From Stenotrophomonas maltophilia (GTDB lineage Bacteria; Pseudomonadota; Gammaproteobacteria; Xanthomonadales; Xanthomonadaceae): a stretch of 64,000 bases of DNA. The stretch's first letter is position 1, and each line of letters begins with the position of its first letter. A model generated the notes under the pieces. It did no database searches. It worked only from the letters and a program-made list of their open reading frames with translations, and had not been told where the DNA came from. A program made the translations under genes and the position numbers. The stretch is taken from contig NZ_CP033877.1 of the NCBI RefSeq assembly GCF_006970445.1, positions 3,418,750-3,482,749 of the forward strand. The letters run 5' to 3'. Of the stretch, positions 20,001 to 29,119 are shown in pieces.

Positions 20001-20098
20001 GGGGCGGGAGGGACAGGCAGGACACGCCGTAAACCCATCCATGGGGGCTCGATGGCGCCATCCATGGCGCCAACGGTCCTGCCTGCCCCTCCCGCCCC
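20001..20098. repeat. Long imperfect palindrome, copy B
   Basis: Arms 20001-20023 and 20076-20098 (23 nt, one mismatch) begin GGGGCGGGAGGGACAGGC. They enclose the core ACGCCGTAAACCCATCC followed by GGCGCCATCCATGGCGCC. It lies in the 557-bp gene-free stretch 19894-20451 and is preceded by CCGGGCGCTGCCCGG and a CAACAG triplet run (19948-19963). The core matches copies D and E. Confidence 0.78.
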
Positions 20099-20285
20099 AC
20101 CCTCGACAGTTTCCCAGTGACGGATGCACGCACGGCGTAGCGTCGAGCTTGCTCAACTGCCATTTCAGAAGCGGTTGGTGGAACGGGGAAGGAAAAGGAA
20201 AGTGGCAAGTGCGCGCAGCGCGCGACCCGCTTTGATCTTCTTTTTCTTTTCCGTGGCTGGACGCACACGGAAACTGTCAGAGGTC

Positions 20286-20381
20286 GGGCGGGGTGGGTTC
20301 GCGGGGGTGTCCGCGGCATGGATGCCGCGGCCAAGCCCCCAGGGACGGGTTCACGGCGTCCCCCGCGAACCCACCCCGCCC
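20286..20381. repeat. Long imperfect palindrome, copy C
   Basis: The 22-nt arms 20286-20307 and 20360-20381 are exact reverse complements and identical to the arms of copy A. The core contains CCGCGGCATGGATGCCGCGG. The left flank includes a pyrimidine run (20231-20250) and CGCACACGGAAACTGTCAGA, as in copy A. It sits just downstream of the TPR lipoprotein gene, and nothing else coding is seen in 19894-20451. Confidence 0.8.
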
Positions 20382-20451
20382 GGCCAAGCGCGGCTTTTGC
20401 TCCACGCGGCCAAACAGGCAGCCACGAGGGGCTGCGCCGTTGGCTGAAAAC

Positions 20452-20979
20452 TCAGTACCGCTTGATCCCCGGCACAGTGCAGCCTTCAATCTGCGCATGC
20501 GCCGACACCGCGTTCTCCTTCTCGCCCCGCGCCAGACGCGACTGCTCGATCGTCGCCCAGTGCCGGCGGCACAGCGGCCCGGTCTTCGAGCCCAGATCCA
20601 CGGCCTTGCGCGCGAACGTCTCCGCCTGTGCCCACTGCCCCTGCAGCAACGCCAGTTCGGCACGTTCCTGCAGCACCGCCGGATCACCCGCCACGATCTC
20701 CAGTGCGTGGTCCAGGCTGCTGGCGGCACCCGCCAGGTCGTTCGCCTGGCGCTGCGCCAGCGCGGCCACCCGCAGGTCTTCCACCTGCGAATCACGCAGC
20801 GGCTGCACCGACAATTCCTTGTCGTCCGGACCCGCTGCAGCATCCACCGCAGCCAGGCGCTGCGCCGGCGTGGTGGTGTCGACCGGCTTGACCACCGGCG
20901 GCGCGCTGCTCACGCAGGCGGCCAGGGCCAGGCTGAGGCCGGTCAGGGCCAGGGGCTGCAGCAGGGTTCGCATGTTCAT
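20452..20979 (-). CDS. TPR lipoprotein beside PBP1b (LpoP-like candidate)
   Basis: A protein of about 175 aa with a lipoprotein signal peptide (MNMRTLLQPLALTGLSLALAAC, lipobox LAAC). A Pro/Thr-rich linker follows, then two TPR-like helical pairs (LAALAQRQANDL, LALLQGQWAQAETFARKAV). Four in-frame ATGs (20988, 20985, 20979, 20973) overlap or follow the mrcB stop; the choice is uncertain. In P. aeruginosa the TPR lipoprotein LpoP is encoded next to ponB and activates PBP1b. The same pairing, membrane anchoring and fold suggest that role here, by inference only. Confidence 0.72.
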   Translation of the reverse strand: MNMRTLLQPLALTGLSLALAACVSSAPPVVKPVDTTTPAQRLAAVDAAAGPDDKELSVQPLRDSQVEDLRVAALAQRQANDLAGAASSLDHALEIVAGDPAVLQERAELALLQGQWAQAETFARKAVDLGSKTGPLCRRHWATIEQSRLARGEKENAVSAHAQIEGCTVPGIKRY

Positions 20980-20984
20980 CGGCA

Positions 20985-23414
20985 TCATCGGCTCGGGGGA
21001 GGAGTGGCGGCGGCAGGTTCGGCAGGTGCTTCCGGTTTGCGGTCCAGGCCGAACCAGCTGCGCCAGCCACCGCCCTCGCCTTCAGCACCGCCCTGCCCGT
21101 CCGGCGACACCGCCGGCGCGCACGGTGCATAGGCCGGCGCATAGCCCACCACGAACGGGAAACGACGCGCGCCGGGGCAGCCTTCATCGGTGCTGTTGAG
21201 GCCGGTGGGCGCCACCGACTGCCAATCCAGGCCCTTGTTGCTGACCCGAAGCGGCGCGCTCGGCAGGCGCTGGAAGATGCCCGACCAGACCCGCATCGCG
21301 CCGGTGGCGCCATACAGACCGGCCTGCTCGTTCTGATCGTTGCCGATCCAGATCACCGCCAGATGATCACCGGTGTAGCCGGCATACCAGCTGTCACGGC
21401 CATCGTTGGTGGTGCCGGTCTTGCCGGCGGGCTGCAGGCGGCCGAGGCCATCGGCATTGAGCCGCTGCGCGGTACCGCTGGCGACCACCTGCTGCAGGCC
21501 GACACTGATCAGGTTGGCGGCAATCGAATCGCCTTCCTGCGCCGGTGCCGGGGTCTTGTCGTATCGCTTGAGCAGCTTGCCCTGCGGATCGAGCACGCCA
21601 CGCACCGCGTGCAGCGGCTGGATCTCGCCGCCGGACGCAAGGAACTGGTACAGCTGCGCCATCGCGTACGGACTCTGGTCGGTCGAGCCGAGGATCACCG
21701 CCGGGTTGGCCTCGGCCTTGATGCCGGCCAGCACGTGGATCAGCTGGGTCACGCGCTCGGGGCCGACCTGCATGCCCACGCGCACCGTGGCCTGGTTGTA
21801 GGAATGCGCCAGTGCGTCGATCAGGCGCACCGTGCCGTGGCTGCGGTTGTCCGCATTGCCGGGGGTCCAGTTGCGGCCGCGGCCGAGCTGCACCGTCACC
21901 GGCGAATCATCAACCCAGCTGGCCAGCGAGTAGCGGTCCGGCTGCGCCAGGGCCAGCAGGTACACGAACGGCTTGAGCAGCGAACCCACCGGACGCTGCG
22001 CCTCGATCGCACGATTGAAGCCGACCTCGGACACCTCACGACTGCCAATCACAGCCAGCACGTCACCGTTGTGCACATCGGTCAGCACCATGCCGGCCTG
22101 CAGTTCAGGGCGGCGCTGGCTTTCCAGCGACTTGATGGTGCGGGTCACCGCGCCTTCGGCATAGGCCTGCGCGGACGGCGACATACCGGTCATCACGCTC
22201 AGGCCCGCACCCTGCAGCGCCGATTCCGGATAGTCATGGCCGAGCTGGCGGCGGACCAGGTCAACGTAGGCGGGGAAACGGTTGGCTGCCACCAGGCCGG
22301 GCGTCTTGGGCACGCCCAGCGGCGCCTTCAACGCACGCTGGTACTCGGCATCGTCGATCAGCGTGGCCTCGTGCAGCTTGCCCAGCACGAAGTTGCGGCG
22401 ATCCAGCGCGCGCTCCGGGTTGCGCCGCGGGTCGTAGAAAGACGGCCCTTTGACCAGGCCGATCAGCAGCGCGATCTGCTCGGTCTCCAGCGACTGCAGG
22501 TCCCGCCCGAACCAGAACTCGGCGCCAGAGGACATGCCATGGATCGCCTGGCTGCCGCGCTGGCCCAGGTACACCTGGTTGAGATAGGCCTCGAAAATGG
22601 TGCGCTTGTCGTAGCGCGCTTCCATGATCAGCGCGTACAGCACTTCATTGAACTTGCGGGTGACCGTCTGTTCCTTGCCGATGCCGAGCAGGCCACTGCG
22701 GGCCAACTGCTGGGTCAGCGTCGAGGCGCCCTGGCGGCTCTGGCCACCGGAACGGATCGTCACCCACACCGCGCGCGCGATGCCGGACAGGTCGATGCCG
22801 TGGTGGCGGTTGAAGTCCTTGTCTTCCACTGCCTGCAGGCCGGTCACCAGCAGATCCGGCGCCTCGTCCATGCGGATCAGGCGGCGTTCTTCCTGCTTCT
22901 GGCCGTACAGGGTAGCGATGCGCGCCGGATCCAGCCGCGCGGCCTTCAGCGCCTTGCGGTTGTCGGCGTCGCGCAGCGAGGCCACGCCACCATCGGCCAG
23001 CGACAGTTCCACCCGGCGCGGGGCAACCCGGCCATCGACGTCGTTGTAGCCGCGGCTGGAGATCACGAAGCGACCGCCGTTCACCGCATAGGTGGCCGGC
23101 TCCTTGCCCTGCCCGTCATCGCGGTAGGCAGAGGCGGCCAGTTCGGTCTTCAGCGTGGACGCATCCATCGCCTTGCCGGGGGTCAGCACCAGCGGGCGCG
23201 CGTACACGCGCGTCGGGATCTGCCAGCGCAGCTCGCCGAAACGCTGGGTCACCTGCTGGTTCAGGTACAGCGTATAGGGAATGAGGAAACCCAATCCCAA
23301 CGCGACCGCAGCCATGCTCCAGGTGATCAGCCGGCGCCGCCACAGCGGACCGCGGTCCTGCTGGTCGTCGTCGTCGAAATCGTCGATGTCGTCGGAATCG
23401 TAGCGTCGGGGCAC
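20985..23414 (-). CDS. mrcB: Penicillin-binding protein 1B, bifunctional murein synthase
   Basis: An 809-aa class A PBP with a cytoplasmic acidic N-terminus and one membrane anchor (about 32-50). The UvrB-like UB2H region precedes the glycosyltransferase domain (AVEDKDFNRHHGID with E197, QGASTLTQQLARS). The transpeptidase domain has S478 in GSLLKPF, SYN and KTGTTNDGRD. It polymerises and cross-links peptidoglycan at the outer face of the inner membrane. The downstream TPR lipoprotein overlaps its stop. All catalytic motifs look intact. Confidence 0.94.
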   Translation of the reverse strand: MPRRYDSDDIDDFDDDDQQDRGPLWRRRLITWSMAAVALGLGFLIPYTLYLNQQVTQRFGELRWQIPTRVYARPLVLTPGKAMDASTLKTELAASAYRDDGQGKEPATYAVNGGRFVISSRGYNDVDGRVAPRRVELSLADGGVASLRDADNRKALKAARLDPARIATLYGQKQEERRLIRMDEAPDLLVTGLQAVEDKDFNRHHGIDLSGIARAVWVTIRSGGQSRQGASTLTQQLARSGLLGIGKEQTVTRKFNEVLYALIMEARYDKRTIFEAYLNQVYLGQRGSQAIHGMSSGAEFWFGRDLQSLETEQIALLIGLVKGPSFYDPRRNPERALDRRNFVLGKLHEATLIDDAEYQRALKAPLGVPKTPGLVAANRFPAYVDLVRRQLGHDYPESALQGAGLSVMTGMSPSAQAYAEGAVTRTIKSLESQRRPELQAGMVLTDVHNGDVLAVIGSREVSEVGFNRAIEAQRPVGSLLKPFVYLLALAQPDRYSLASWVDDSPVTVQLGRGRNWTPGNADNRSHGTVRLIDALAHSYNQATVRVGMQVGPERVTQLIHVLAGIKAEANPAVILGSTDQSPYAMAQLYQFLASGGEIQPLHAVRGVLDPQGKLLKRYDKTPAPAQEGDSIAANLISVGLQQVVASGTAQRLNADGLGRLQPAGKTGTTNDGRDSWYAGYTGDHLAVIWIGNDQNEQAGLYGATGAMRVWSGIFQRLPSAPLRVSNKGLDWQSVAPTGLNSTDEGCPGARRFPFVVGYAPAYAPCAPAVSPDGQGGAEGEGGGWRSWFGLDRKPEAPAEPAAATPPPSR

Positions 23415-23490
23415 GGGAGAAGCATGGCAGGGGCGTCAGCGGAGTCTACCCCAGCCCATTTCCCCAAGGCAGGTTCACCAAACTGCCTGT

Positions 23491-24444
23491 TCAGTGATTT
23501 ACCGGAGGCAGGGGCCCGGCCTTGCCCCGAAGCCCATCCCACAGCCCTCTCAACATGAACCGCAACCGAATCCAGCGAGGGGCGAGGAACACGCCGTTGC
23601 CTACCAGCTTCAGCAGCAGGCGCGGCACATCCTGGGCAATCCACACCCGTGGCGTATAGGCACGCGCGTAGAGCAGAACGCGATTGCGCATGATGAAGTA
23701 AAGGCGGAAGGGCTTGTGCACGATCACGCCATCCGGCTTCGTACGTGATGGCAGCAGCTCCTCGCCGATGCTATGGGTCATCTGCGCGTCGCAGATGCCA
23801 TACAGGGAATAACCATGGCGCTTGGCCCTGAAACACCAGTCCATGTCCAGGTTGTCAATGAACAGGGATTCGTCCATTGCACCGATATCCTGCAATGCCG
23901 ACATCGGCACCAGCGAACCGGAGGTAATGAGGAAATCGCAGGAGATGCGCTGGCCCGCTCCCCCCCGCAACTTGTGGTTGAACGGGAAGCCAAAGCGAAC
24001 GAACGGGGCAAGCATGCCACTGCGCGAATCGCGGAACTGCGGGCCGACAGCGGCCACGCGCTCTGCGCGGGCCAATTCGATCAGTGCAGTCCCCAGGACA
24101 TCCACCATCCCTGGCGCCAGCACACTGTCCTGATCCATCAGCAGCACATAGGCAAAGCCGAGCGCCTGTGCCCGCTCATAGGCCCGGTTCAAGGCACTCC
24201 CGAGGCCAACGTTGTGCGCCGAGGCAACTACGCTGATTCCGCCCTTTCCGGCCAGCAGTTCGTCGACATCAACACCCGTGCTGCCATTGTCGAACACCAC
24301 AAGATGCCCCACCTGCTGCAGCACACTGTCAACCACCCGCCGCAACAGGTCCGGCTCGGGCCCATAGGTGACGATGACAGCGCAGACAAGGGAGGCATCG
24401 AAGGCGGACCCCGGACCGGGTCCCTGCGGAATCACTGGATTCAT
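23491..24444 (-). CDS. Family 2 glycosyltransferase (rhamnosyltransferase-like)
   Basis: A 317-aa GT-A enzyme (VCAVIVTYGPEPDLLRRVVD, VVFDNGSTG, SAHNVGLGSALNRAYERA, LLMDQDSVL with the DxD-like motif, DNLDMDWCFRAKRHGYSLYG). It resembles the rhamnosyltransferases of O-antigen assembly. The start is set at the ATG at 24444 (MNPVIPQG); 25 more in-frame residues are possible. No other polysaccharide gene is near. Its base composition looks less GC-rich than the neighbours, as does the 186-bp upstream gap, which hints at transfer. The substrate cannot be told from sequence. Confidence 0.83.
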   Translation of the reverse strand: MNPVIPQGPGPGSAFDASLVCAVIVTYGPEPDLLRRVVDSVLQQVGHLVVFDNGSTGVDVDELLAGKGGISVVASAHNVGLGSALNRAYERAQALGFAYVLLMDQDSVLAPGMVDVLGTALIELARAERVAAVGPQFRDSRSGMLAPFVRFGFPFNHKLRGGAGQRISCDFLITSGSLVPMSALQDIGAMDESLFIDNLDMDWCFRAKRHGYSLYGICDAQMTHSIGEELLPSRTKPDGVIVHKPFRLYFIMRNRVLLYARAYTPRVWIAQDVPRLLLKLVGNGVFLAPRWIRLRFMLRGLWDGLRGKAGPLPPVNH

Positions 24445-24630
24445 GACGTCATGTCGCTGGCTGCGGAACGCAGGCTGTGTGAAAAACGATGAAAACGACC
24501 GAAGGCCATCTCCCGCCAAACCTGCAGCAATAACATTGACAGCAAGACTGACAACTCACTGCACCGCTTGAGCGTGATGCAGCGGCTGGACTATACCCGA
24601 CCAGTACGACCTGCACGAATCCTGTCGATA

Positions 24631-26202
24631 TCAGTGTGGTCGCAGCTCACCACCGGCGCGGCGCAGGCGGTCTTCGAATGCCGGCAGTTCGGCCAGGTCG
24701 GGTTGCAGCAAGCGCGCCTGTTCGGCGGCGTGCGCAGCGAAGGCCAGGTCGCCATTGCCCAGCCGTTCGCTGCCGATCGCCAGCCAGCGCTGGGCCAACC
24801 GCAGCCGCGCCGAAGGCAGCCCGGCCGCAGTCGGTGACAGGGTCTGCCAGGCCTGCAGGCAGGCGCCTGCCGCCTGTACACGATTCTGACGCAGATTGTC
24901 GTCGAAGCAGCGGCGGCTGGCGGGCAGCAGGCGCGCGGCGGCGGCCTTCACCCGCGCGTCGCGAGGGGCCAGTGACTGTGCTTCGCGCAGCGCGTCGAAT
25001 GCGCTGTGTCCCGGTGGGCTGATCCATTGCCCTGCACGCTCGGCACGCTCGATCTTCCGCAGATGGTCGCGCAGCTGGCGTTCGCGCTGCGCCGTGCTGA
25101 TCGCCGGCTGCTGCAGTGCCCGTTGTGCCTGCTGCGCGCGCTGCAGGCGCTGCGCCAATTGCTGTCGGATTGCCTGCGAAGCCCCCAGCTCCGCCGCCAG
25201 GGCCGCATCGCGTTGCGCCGCATCGAACTGGAAGTCGTCGGCGGATTTCTGGCTGCGCGCGACCACCGCCTGCAGTGCCTGCTCACGCCCGCGCTGCGCA
25301 CTCGGATCATCGGCGGCCACTGCCAGCACCGCCAGGAAGCCCTTGGCCGCTGCTTCCAGCTGCTGCCTCTGCAACGCACGCTGCGCCTGTCGCAAGTGCT
25401 GGTCGACCGCCCGCGCCAGGGCTTCCTCGCTGGCCGGCAGATCGGCATGGCCAGCATCGAACTGACGGGCACGACGCAGGATCGCGGCCGCCTCGGCCAG
25501 CTCCCCGCGTCCCGCCAGCGTGCGCGCCTGCAGCAGCAGGTCGCTCAGCGCATCCTCGCGCCCTTCCAGCGCCGGCAGATTGTCCGGCTGCAGGGCCAGG
25601 ATGCGCTGGAACAAGGGCAGCGCACTGCTGTCGCCGTCATCCAGGCGTCCAGCAGCGAACGCGTTGCGTGCCTGTGCCAACAGCGCACCAATGCCCGCTC
25701 CGGCACTGCGTCGCGCCTGCAACTGGCGGGCGACCGCATCCGCTTCACCCTGCGGCACCTGCAGCTCACGGGCCAATGCCAGGGCCTGCGTGCTGCCATC
25801 CAGGTCATCAGCCTGCAATCGATCACGCGCCTGTTGCAGCGCTGCCGCGCCGGTATTGGCCAGGCCCTGGCGTGCCTGCGGGCGATCACCGTCCAGTGCC
25901 AGCACTGCCTGGTAACGCTCACGCGCACCACTGCCATCGGCATCGCTCAGGCGACCGGCGGCCAATGCACGATCCCCCTCGGCCAGCAGTTGTTCGATCT
26001 GCGGCTCGTCCCAGAACCAGTCTGCCAACGGCTTGCGCAGCAGGACCAGCAGCACGAACACGGCCAGCGCTGCGAGCAGCGCCCAGCGCCAGATCCGGCG
26101 CGCATGGCGCGCCTGCAGCCACCACCAACGCCCCTCTCGACGGACGCGGTCCAGCGCAGGATGTTCAGCGCCATGCGGGCGATGCGGGGGCTCGCGTTCC
26201 AT
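24631..26202 (-). CDS. Membrane-anchored TPR-rich protein of unknown function
   Basis: A 523-aa protein: a basic N-terminus with Trp-rich stretch (GRWWWLQARHARRIWRWALL), one transmembrane segment (about 40-56, LLAALAVFVLLVLL), then an Ala/Gln/Leu-rich helical region made of TPR-like units (YQAVLALDGDRPQARQGLAN, FQRILALQPDNLPALEGRED, FLAVLAVAADDPSAQRGREQ). There is no catalytic motif. It lies 30 nt after relA and may be co-transcribed. A periplasmic scaffold role is possible. I do not recognise a characterised homologue. Confidence 0.75.
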   Translation of the reverse strand: MEREPPHRPHGAEHPALDRVRREGRWWWLQARHARRIWRWALLAALAVFVLLVLLRKPLADWFWDEPQIEQLLAEGDRALAAGRLSDADGSGARERYQAVLALDGDRPQARQGLANTGAAALQQARDRLQADDLDGSTQALALARELQVPQGEADAVARQLQARRSAGAGIGALLAQARNAFAAGRLDDGDSSALPLFQRILALQPDNLPALEGREDALSDLLLQARTLAGRGELAEAAAILRRARQFDAGHADLPASEEALARAVDQHLRQAQRALQRQQLEAAAKGFLAVLAVAADDPSAQRGREQALQAVVARSQKSADDFQFDAAQRDAALAAELGASQAIRQQLAQRLQRAQQAQRALQQPAISTAQRERQLRDHLRKIERAERAGQWISPPGHSAFDALREAQSLAPRDARVKAAAARLLPASRRCFDDNLRQNRVQAAGACLQAWQTLSPTAAGLPSARLRLAQRWLAIGSERLGNGDLAFAAHAAEQARLLQPDLAELPAFEDRLRRAGGELRPH

Positions 26203-26232
26203 GCGTGCAGGGTAGCCGGGGCAGCGTGAAGC

Positions 26233-28389
26233 TCAGCCGAGGCGACGCGCCTCGCTCACGCCCGGCAGCGCATCAAGCTTGCCCAGCAGGGTCGACAGCT
26301 GCCCGTAGTCACTCACCTTCAGCCGCAGCCGCAGATGGGCACGGCCACTGTTGCGCACGTTGTCACTGTGGATGTCGAGCACGTAGGCGTCTTCCTGGGC
26401 GATCAGGTTGGTGATGTCCTTCAGCAGCCAGCGGCGGTCAACGGCAGTCACCACCACGTCCACTTCGTAGCCACCGCCGGCCTGGCCCCACTCCACCGGC
26501 AGGATGCGCTGCGGGCTGGTGGCTACCAGCCGGGCCAGCGCAGCACAGTCTGCACGATGCACGGTGACACCACGGCTACGGGTCAGGTAGCCGACGATCG
26601 GCTCGCCGGCCACCGGCTGGCAGCAGCGTGCCAGCTGCACCAGCAGGTTGCCCACGCCCTGCACGGTGAACTTGGACTTGCCCAGGTTCTCGCGGCGCGC
26701 GGTCGGCCGCGGCAGGGTCGGCGCGGGTGCGGGCTGGCTGGCGGCACGCTCCGCCTCCAGCAGGGCGCGGCTGACCTGGTTCGGGCCGGTATCGCCCAGC
26801 GCCACCTGGATGTACAGGTCATCGACGCTGTCGGCATGGAACTTCTTCGCGGCAACGGCCAGGTCCGAGTGCTGCAGGCCCAGTCGCTTCAGCTCGCGCT
26901 CGAGCAGCTCGCGACCGGCCTGCACGTTGCGCGCGCGGTCCAGCTTGTGGAACCAGCTGCGTACCTTCTCGCGCGAGCGGTTGCTGGCCAGGAAGCCGTT
27001 GGCCGGCATCAGCCAGTCGCGGCGCGGGTCGGCCTCCTTGCCGGTCAGGATCTCGACGCGGTCGCCGCTGCGCAGGCGATAGGTCAGCGGCACGATACGG
27101 CCGTTGACCTTGGCGCCGCGGCAACGGTGCCCGACCATGGTGTGCACCTGATAAGCGAAATCGAGCGGCGTAGCGCCCTGCGGCAGGTCCAGCACCTCGT
27201 CCTTCGGGCTCAGCGCGTAGACCCGGTCCTCGGTCAGCTCGGCATCAAGCGCCCCGGCCAGTTCATTGCCCTGGCCGTCCTGCGCCTGCTCCAGCAGCTG
27301 GCGCATCCAGGTGATCTTGCGATCGAAGGATTTCTCCGCGCCCTTGCCGCCTTCCTTGTACTTCCAGTGCGCGGCCACACCCAGTTCGGCCTGCGAGTGC
27401 ATTTCGTGGGTACGGATCTGCACTTCGATGGTGCGCCCTTCCGGGCCGACCACTGCGGTATGCAGCGAGCGATAGTCATTGGCCTTGGGCCGGGCGATGT
27501 AATCGTCGAACTCGCTCGGCACCGGTGCCCACAACGCATGCACCACGCCCAGCGCCGCATAGCAGGCGGCGACGTCGTCGACCATCACGCGCACCGCACG
27601 GATGTCATACAGCTGGTCGAAGGCCAGCCGCTTCTTCTGCATCTTCCGCCAGATGCTGTAGATGTGCTTCGGGCGGCCACTGACCTCGGCCTTGATGCCC
27701 TGGGCGACCAGCTCGCGCGACAACACCCTCTTGACGTTCTCGACGTAACGCTCGCGGGCGATGCGGGTTTCGTCCACCTCGCGGGCGATGCGGCGGTAGG
27801 TTTCCGGTTCAAGGTGGCGGAACGCCAGGTCCTCCAGCTCCCATTTCAGCTGCCAGATGCCCAGGCGGTTGGCCAGGGGCGCGTGGATGTCGCGGGTCAG
27901 CTGGGCCAGCGCGCGGCGCTGCTCCTCGTCCAGCTTGTCGGCCGCACGCATCCGCGCCAGCTGGCGTGCCAGCAGGATCGGCACCACGCGCAGGTCGCGG
28001 ATGATCGCCAGCAGCAGCCGGCGCAGGCCTTCACTGTTGCGTCCAGCCTCACGGCCGGCATGCAGCGCCCACACCGGGTCGGCCGCATCCTGGCCATCGA
28101 GCAGACCGATCACCGCCGCCTTGTGGTTGCCCAGCGGCAGCGGGTCCAGGCTGGCGCGCAGGCCCGGCAGGTCGAACAGCAATGCTGCCACCACCGCCCC
28201 CTCGTCTGCCGAGAGCATCGCCAGCGCATCGAGGGTATCGCCCAGCACCGACCAGGTGGCACGCATCTGGTGGTCGCAGTCAGGCGCTTCCCAATGCTCG
28301 CGCAGGGCCTGGCGCAGCGGAGCAGGCAGCACCGCTGCCGAGGGACGGTTCAACAAGGCATCCAGGCCAGGGACGGAAGCGCGGTTCAC
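26233..28389 (-). CDS. relA: GTP pyrophosphokinase RelA, (p)ppGpp synthetase
   Basis: A 718-aa long RSH protein. The HD hydrolase motif is lost (LLFDLPGLRASLD where SpoT has an HD...ED motif), so it is a synthetase of the RelA type. The synthetase domain (YDIRAVRVMVDD, YIARPKANDYRSLHTAVVGP, EVQIRTHEMHSQAELGVAAHWKYKEG) is followed by TGS (VYALSPKDEVLDLPQGATPLDFAYQVH), helical and zinc-finger-like regions and a C-terminal ACT domain. RelA makes (p)ppGpp on ribosomes stalled with uncharged tRNA. The ATG at 28389 gives the family N-terminus. Confidence 0.94.
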   Translation of the reverse strand: MNRASVPGLDALLNRPSAAVLPAPLRQALREHWEAPDCDHQMRATWSVLGDTLDALAMLSADEGAVVAALLFDLPGLRASLDPLPLGNHKAAVIGLLDGQDAADPVWALHAGREAGRNSEGLRRLLLAIIRDLRVVPILLARQLARMRAADKLDEEQRRALAQLTRDIHAPLANRLGIWQLKWELEDLAFRHLEPETYRRIAREVDETRIARERYVENVKRVLSRELVAQGIKAEVSGRPKHIYSIWRKMQKKRLAFDQLYDIRAVRVMVDDVAACYAALGVVHALWAPVPSEFDDYIARPKANDYRSLHTAVVGPEGRTIEVQIRTHEMHSQAELGVAAHWKYKEGGKGAEKSFDRKITWMRQLLEQAQDGQGNELAGALDAELTEDRVYALSPKDEVLDLPQGATPLDFAYQVHTMVGHRCRGAKVNGRIVPLTYRLRSGDRVEILTGKEADPRRDWLMPANGFLASNRSREKVRSWFHKLDRARNVQAGRELLERELKRLGLQHSDLAVAAKKFHADSVDDLYIQVALGDTGPNQVSRALLEAERAASQPAPAPTLPRPTARRENLGKSKFTVQGVGNLLVQLARCCQPVAGEPIVGYLTRSRGVTVHRADCAALARLVATSPQRILPVEWGQAGGGYEVDVVVTAVDRRWLLKDITNLIAQEDAYVLDIHSDNVRNSGRAHLRLRLKVSDYGQLSTLLGKLDALPGVSEARRLG

Positions 28390-28519
28390 AGCATCGAGCA
28401 GGCAAGACAGAGGCCCCTACACTAGCGCCGGCGCCGTTCAGGGACAATCACCGCGGCCACCATCACCCGGCATGAAGACATGCCGCTACACTCGCCAACA
28501 CACTCAGGAGAGACCCGCC

Positions 28520-29044
28520 ATGCCTTCGATTGCCCTGCGCGTCCGTCCACGGCTACTGGCCTGTGCCGCCGTGCTGCTGTCCCTGTCCGCGCCTGCGCTG
28601 GCCCAGCGCGTGGTGGAGGGCGACCTGCAGCAGCAGATGTCGCCCACCGAGTTCAGGGCCGCCGGCCTGGACAAGCTCAGCGCCGGTGAACTGGCCACGC
28701 TCAACCGCTGGCTGCAGGGCAAGGTCGAGGCGGCCACCACCCAGGCCGTCGCCGCAGCGCGCGAAGAAGGCCGCCAGGAAGTGATCAAGAAGAACCGCGG
28801 CTTCCTGGACTTCGGCAGCAGCGAACCGATCGAAAGCACCCTGCAGGGCGAATTCCGTGGCTTCAGCCAGGGCCGCCGCTACGTGCTGCAGAACGGCCAG
28901 GAGTGGGAGCAGATAGATGCCACGCATTATTCCGGTGGCCGCAAGGAAGCCCCGAACGTCAGCATGCGCCCGGGCGTGATGGGGGCCTGGTACATGAAGG
29001 TGGACGGGGTGAACGTGCAGCCGAAGGTTCGCCGCACCAAGTAA
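28520..29044 (+). CDS. Small secreted protein of unknown function
   Basis: A 174-aa protein with a signal peptide (ALRVRPRLLACAAVLLSLSAPALAQ, probable cleavage after ALA). A helical segment (LDKLSAGELATLNRWLQGKV) follows, then a beta-rich C-terminal half (ESTLQGEFRGFSQGRRYVLQ, WEQIDATHYSG). The ATG at 28520 has a good ribosome site (AGGAGAG at 28506-28512). It is divergent from relA and convergent with hrpA. I do not recognise the family; periplasmic location is the only firm inference. Confidence 0.75.
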   Translation: MPSIALRVRPRLLACAAVLLSLSAPALAQRVVEGDLQQQMSPTEFRAAGLDKLSAGELATLNRWLQGKVEAATTQAVAAAREEGRQEVIKKNRGFLDFGSSEPIESTLQGEFRGFSQGRRYVLQNGQEWEQIDATHYSGGRKEAPNVSMRPGVMGAWYMKVDGVNVQPKVRRTK

Positions 29045-29082
29045 CGCCCGGGCATTCCGACCGCGCCGGATCCATGCCCGGC

Positions 29083-29114
29083 GGCCATGGTCGCCCGATG
29101 GGGCGACCATGGCC
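29083..29114. terminator. Two-way hairpin between convergent genes
   Basis: A perfect 14-bp stem, GGCCATGGTCGCCC / GGGCGACCATGGCC, with a 4-nt GATG loop fills the 75-bp gap between the small secreted protein gene and hrpA. There is no long T-run on either side, so classic Rho-independent termination is uncertain. Confidence 0.5.
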
Positions 29115-29119
29115 CGCGG

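Noticed and set aside
20452..20988. The longest start (20988) of the TPR lipoprotein
   Set aside because: It overlaps the mrcB stop and leaves almost no room for a ribosome site; a start at 20979 or 20973 gives a more typical lipoprotein signal, though this is not settled.
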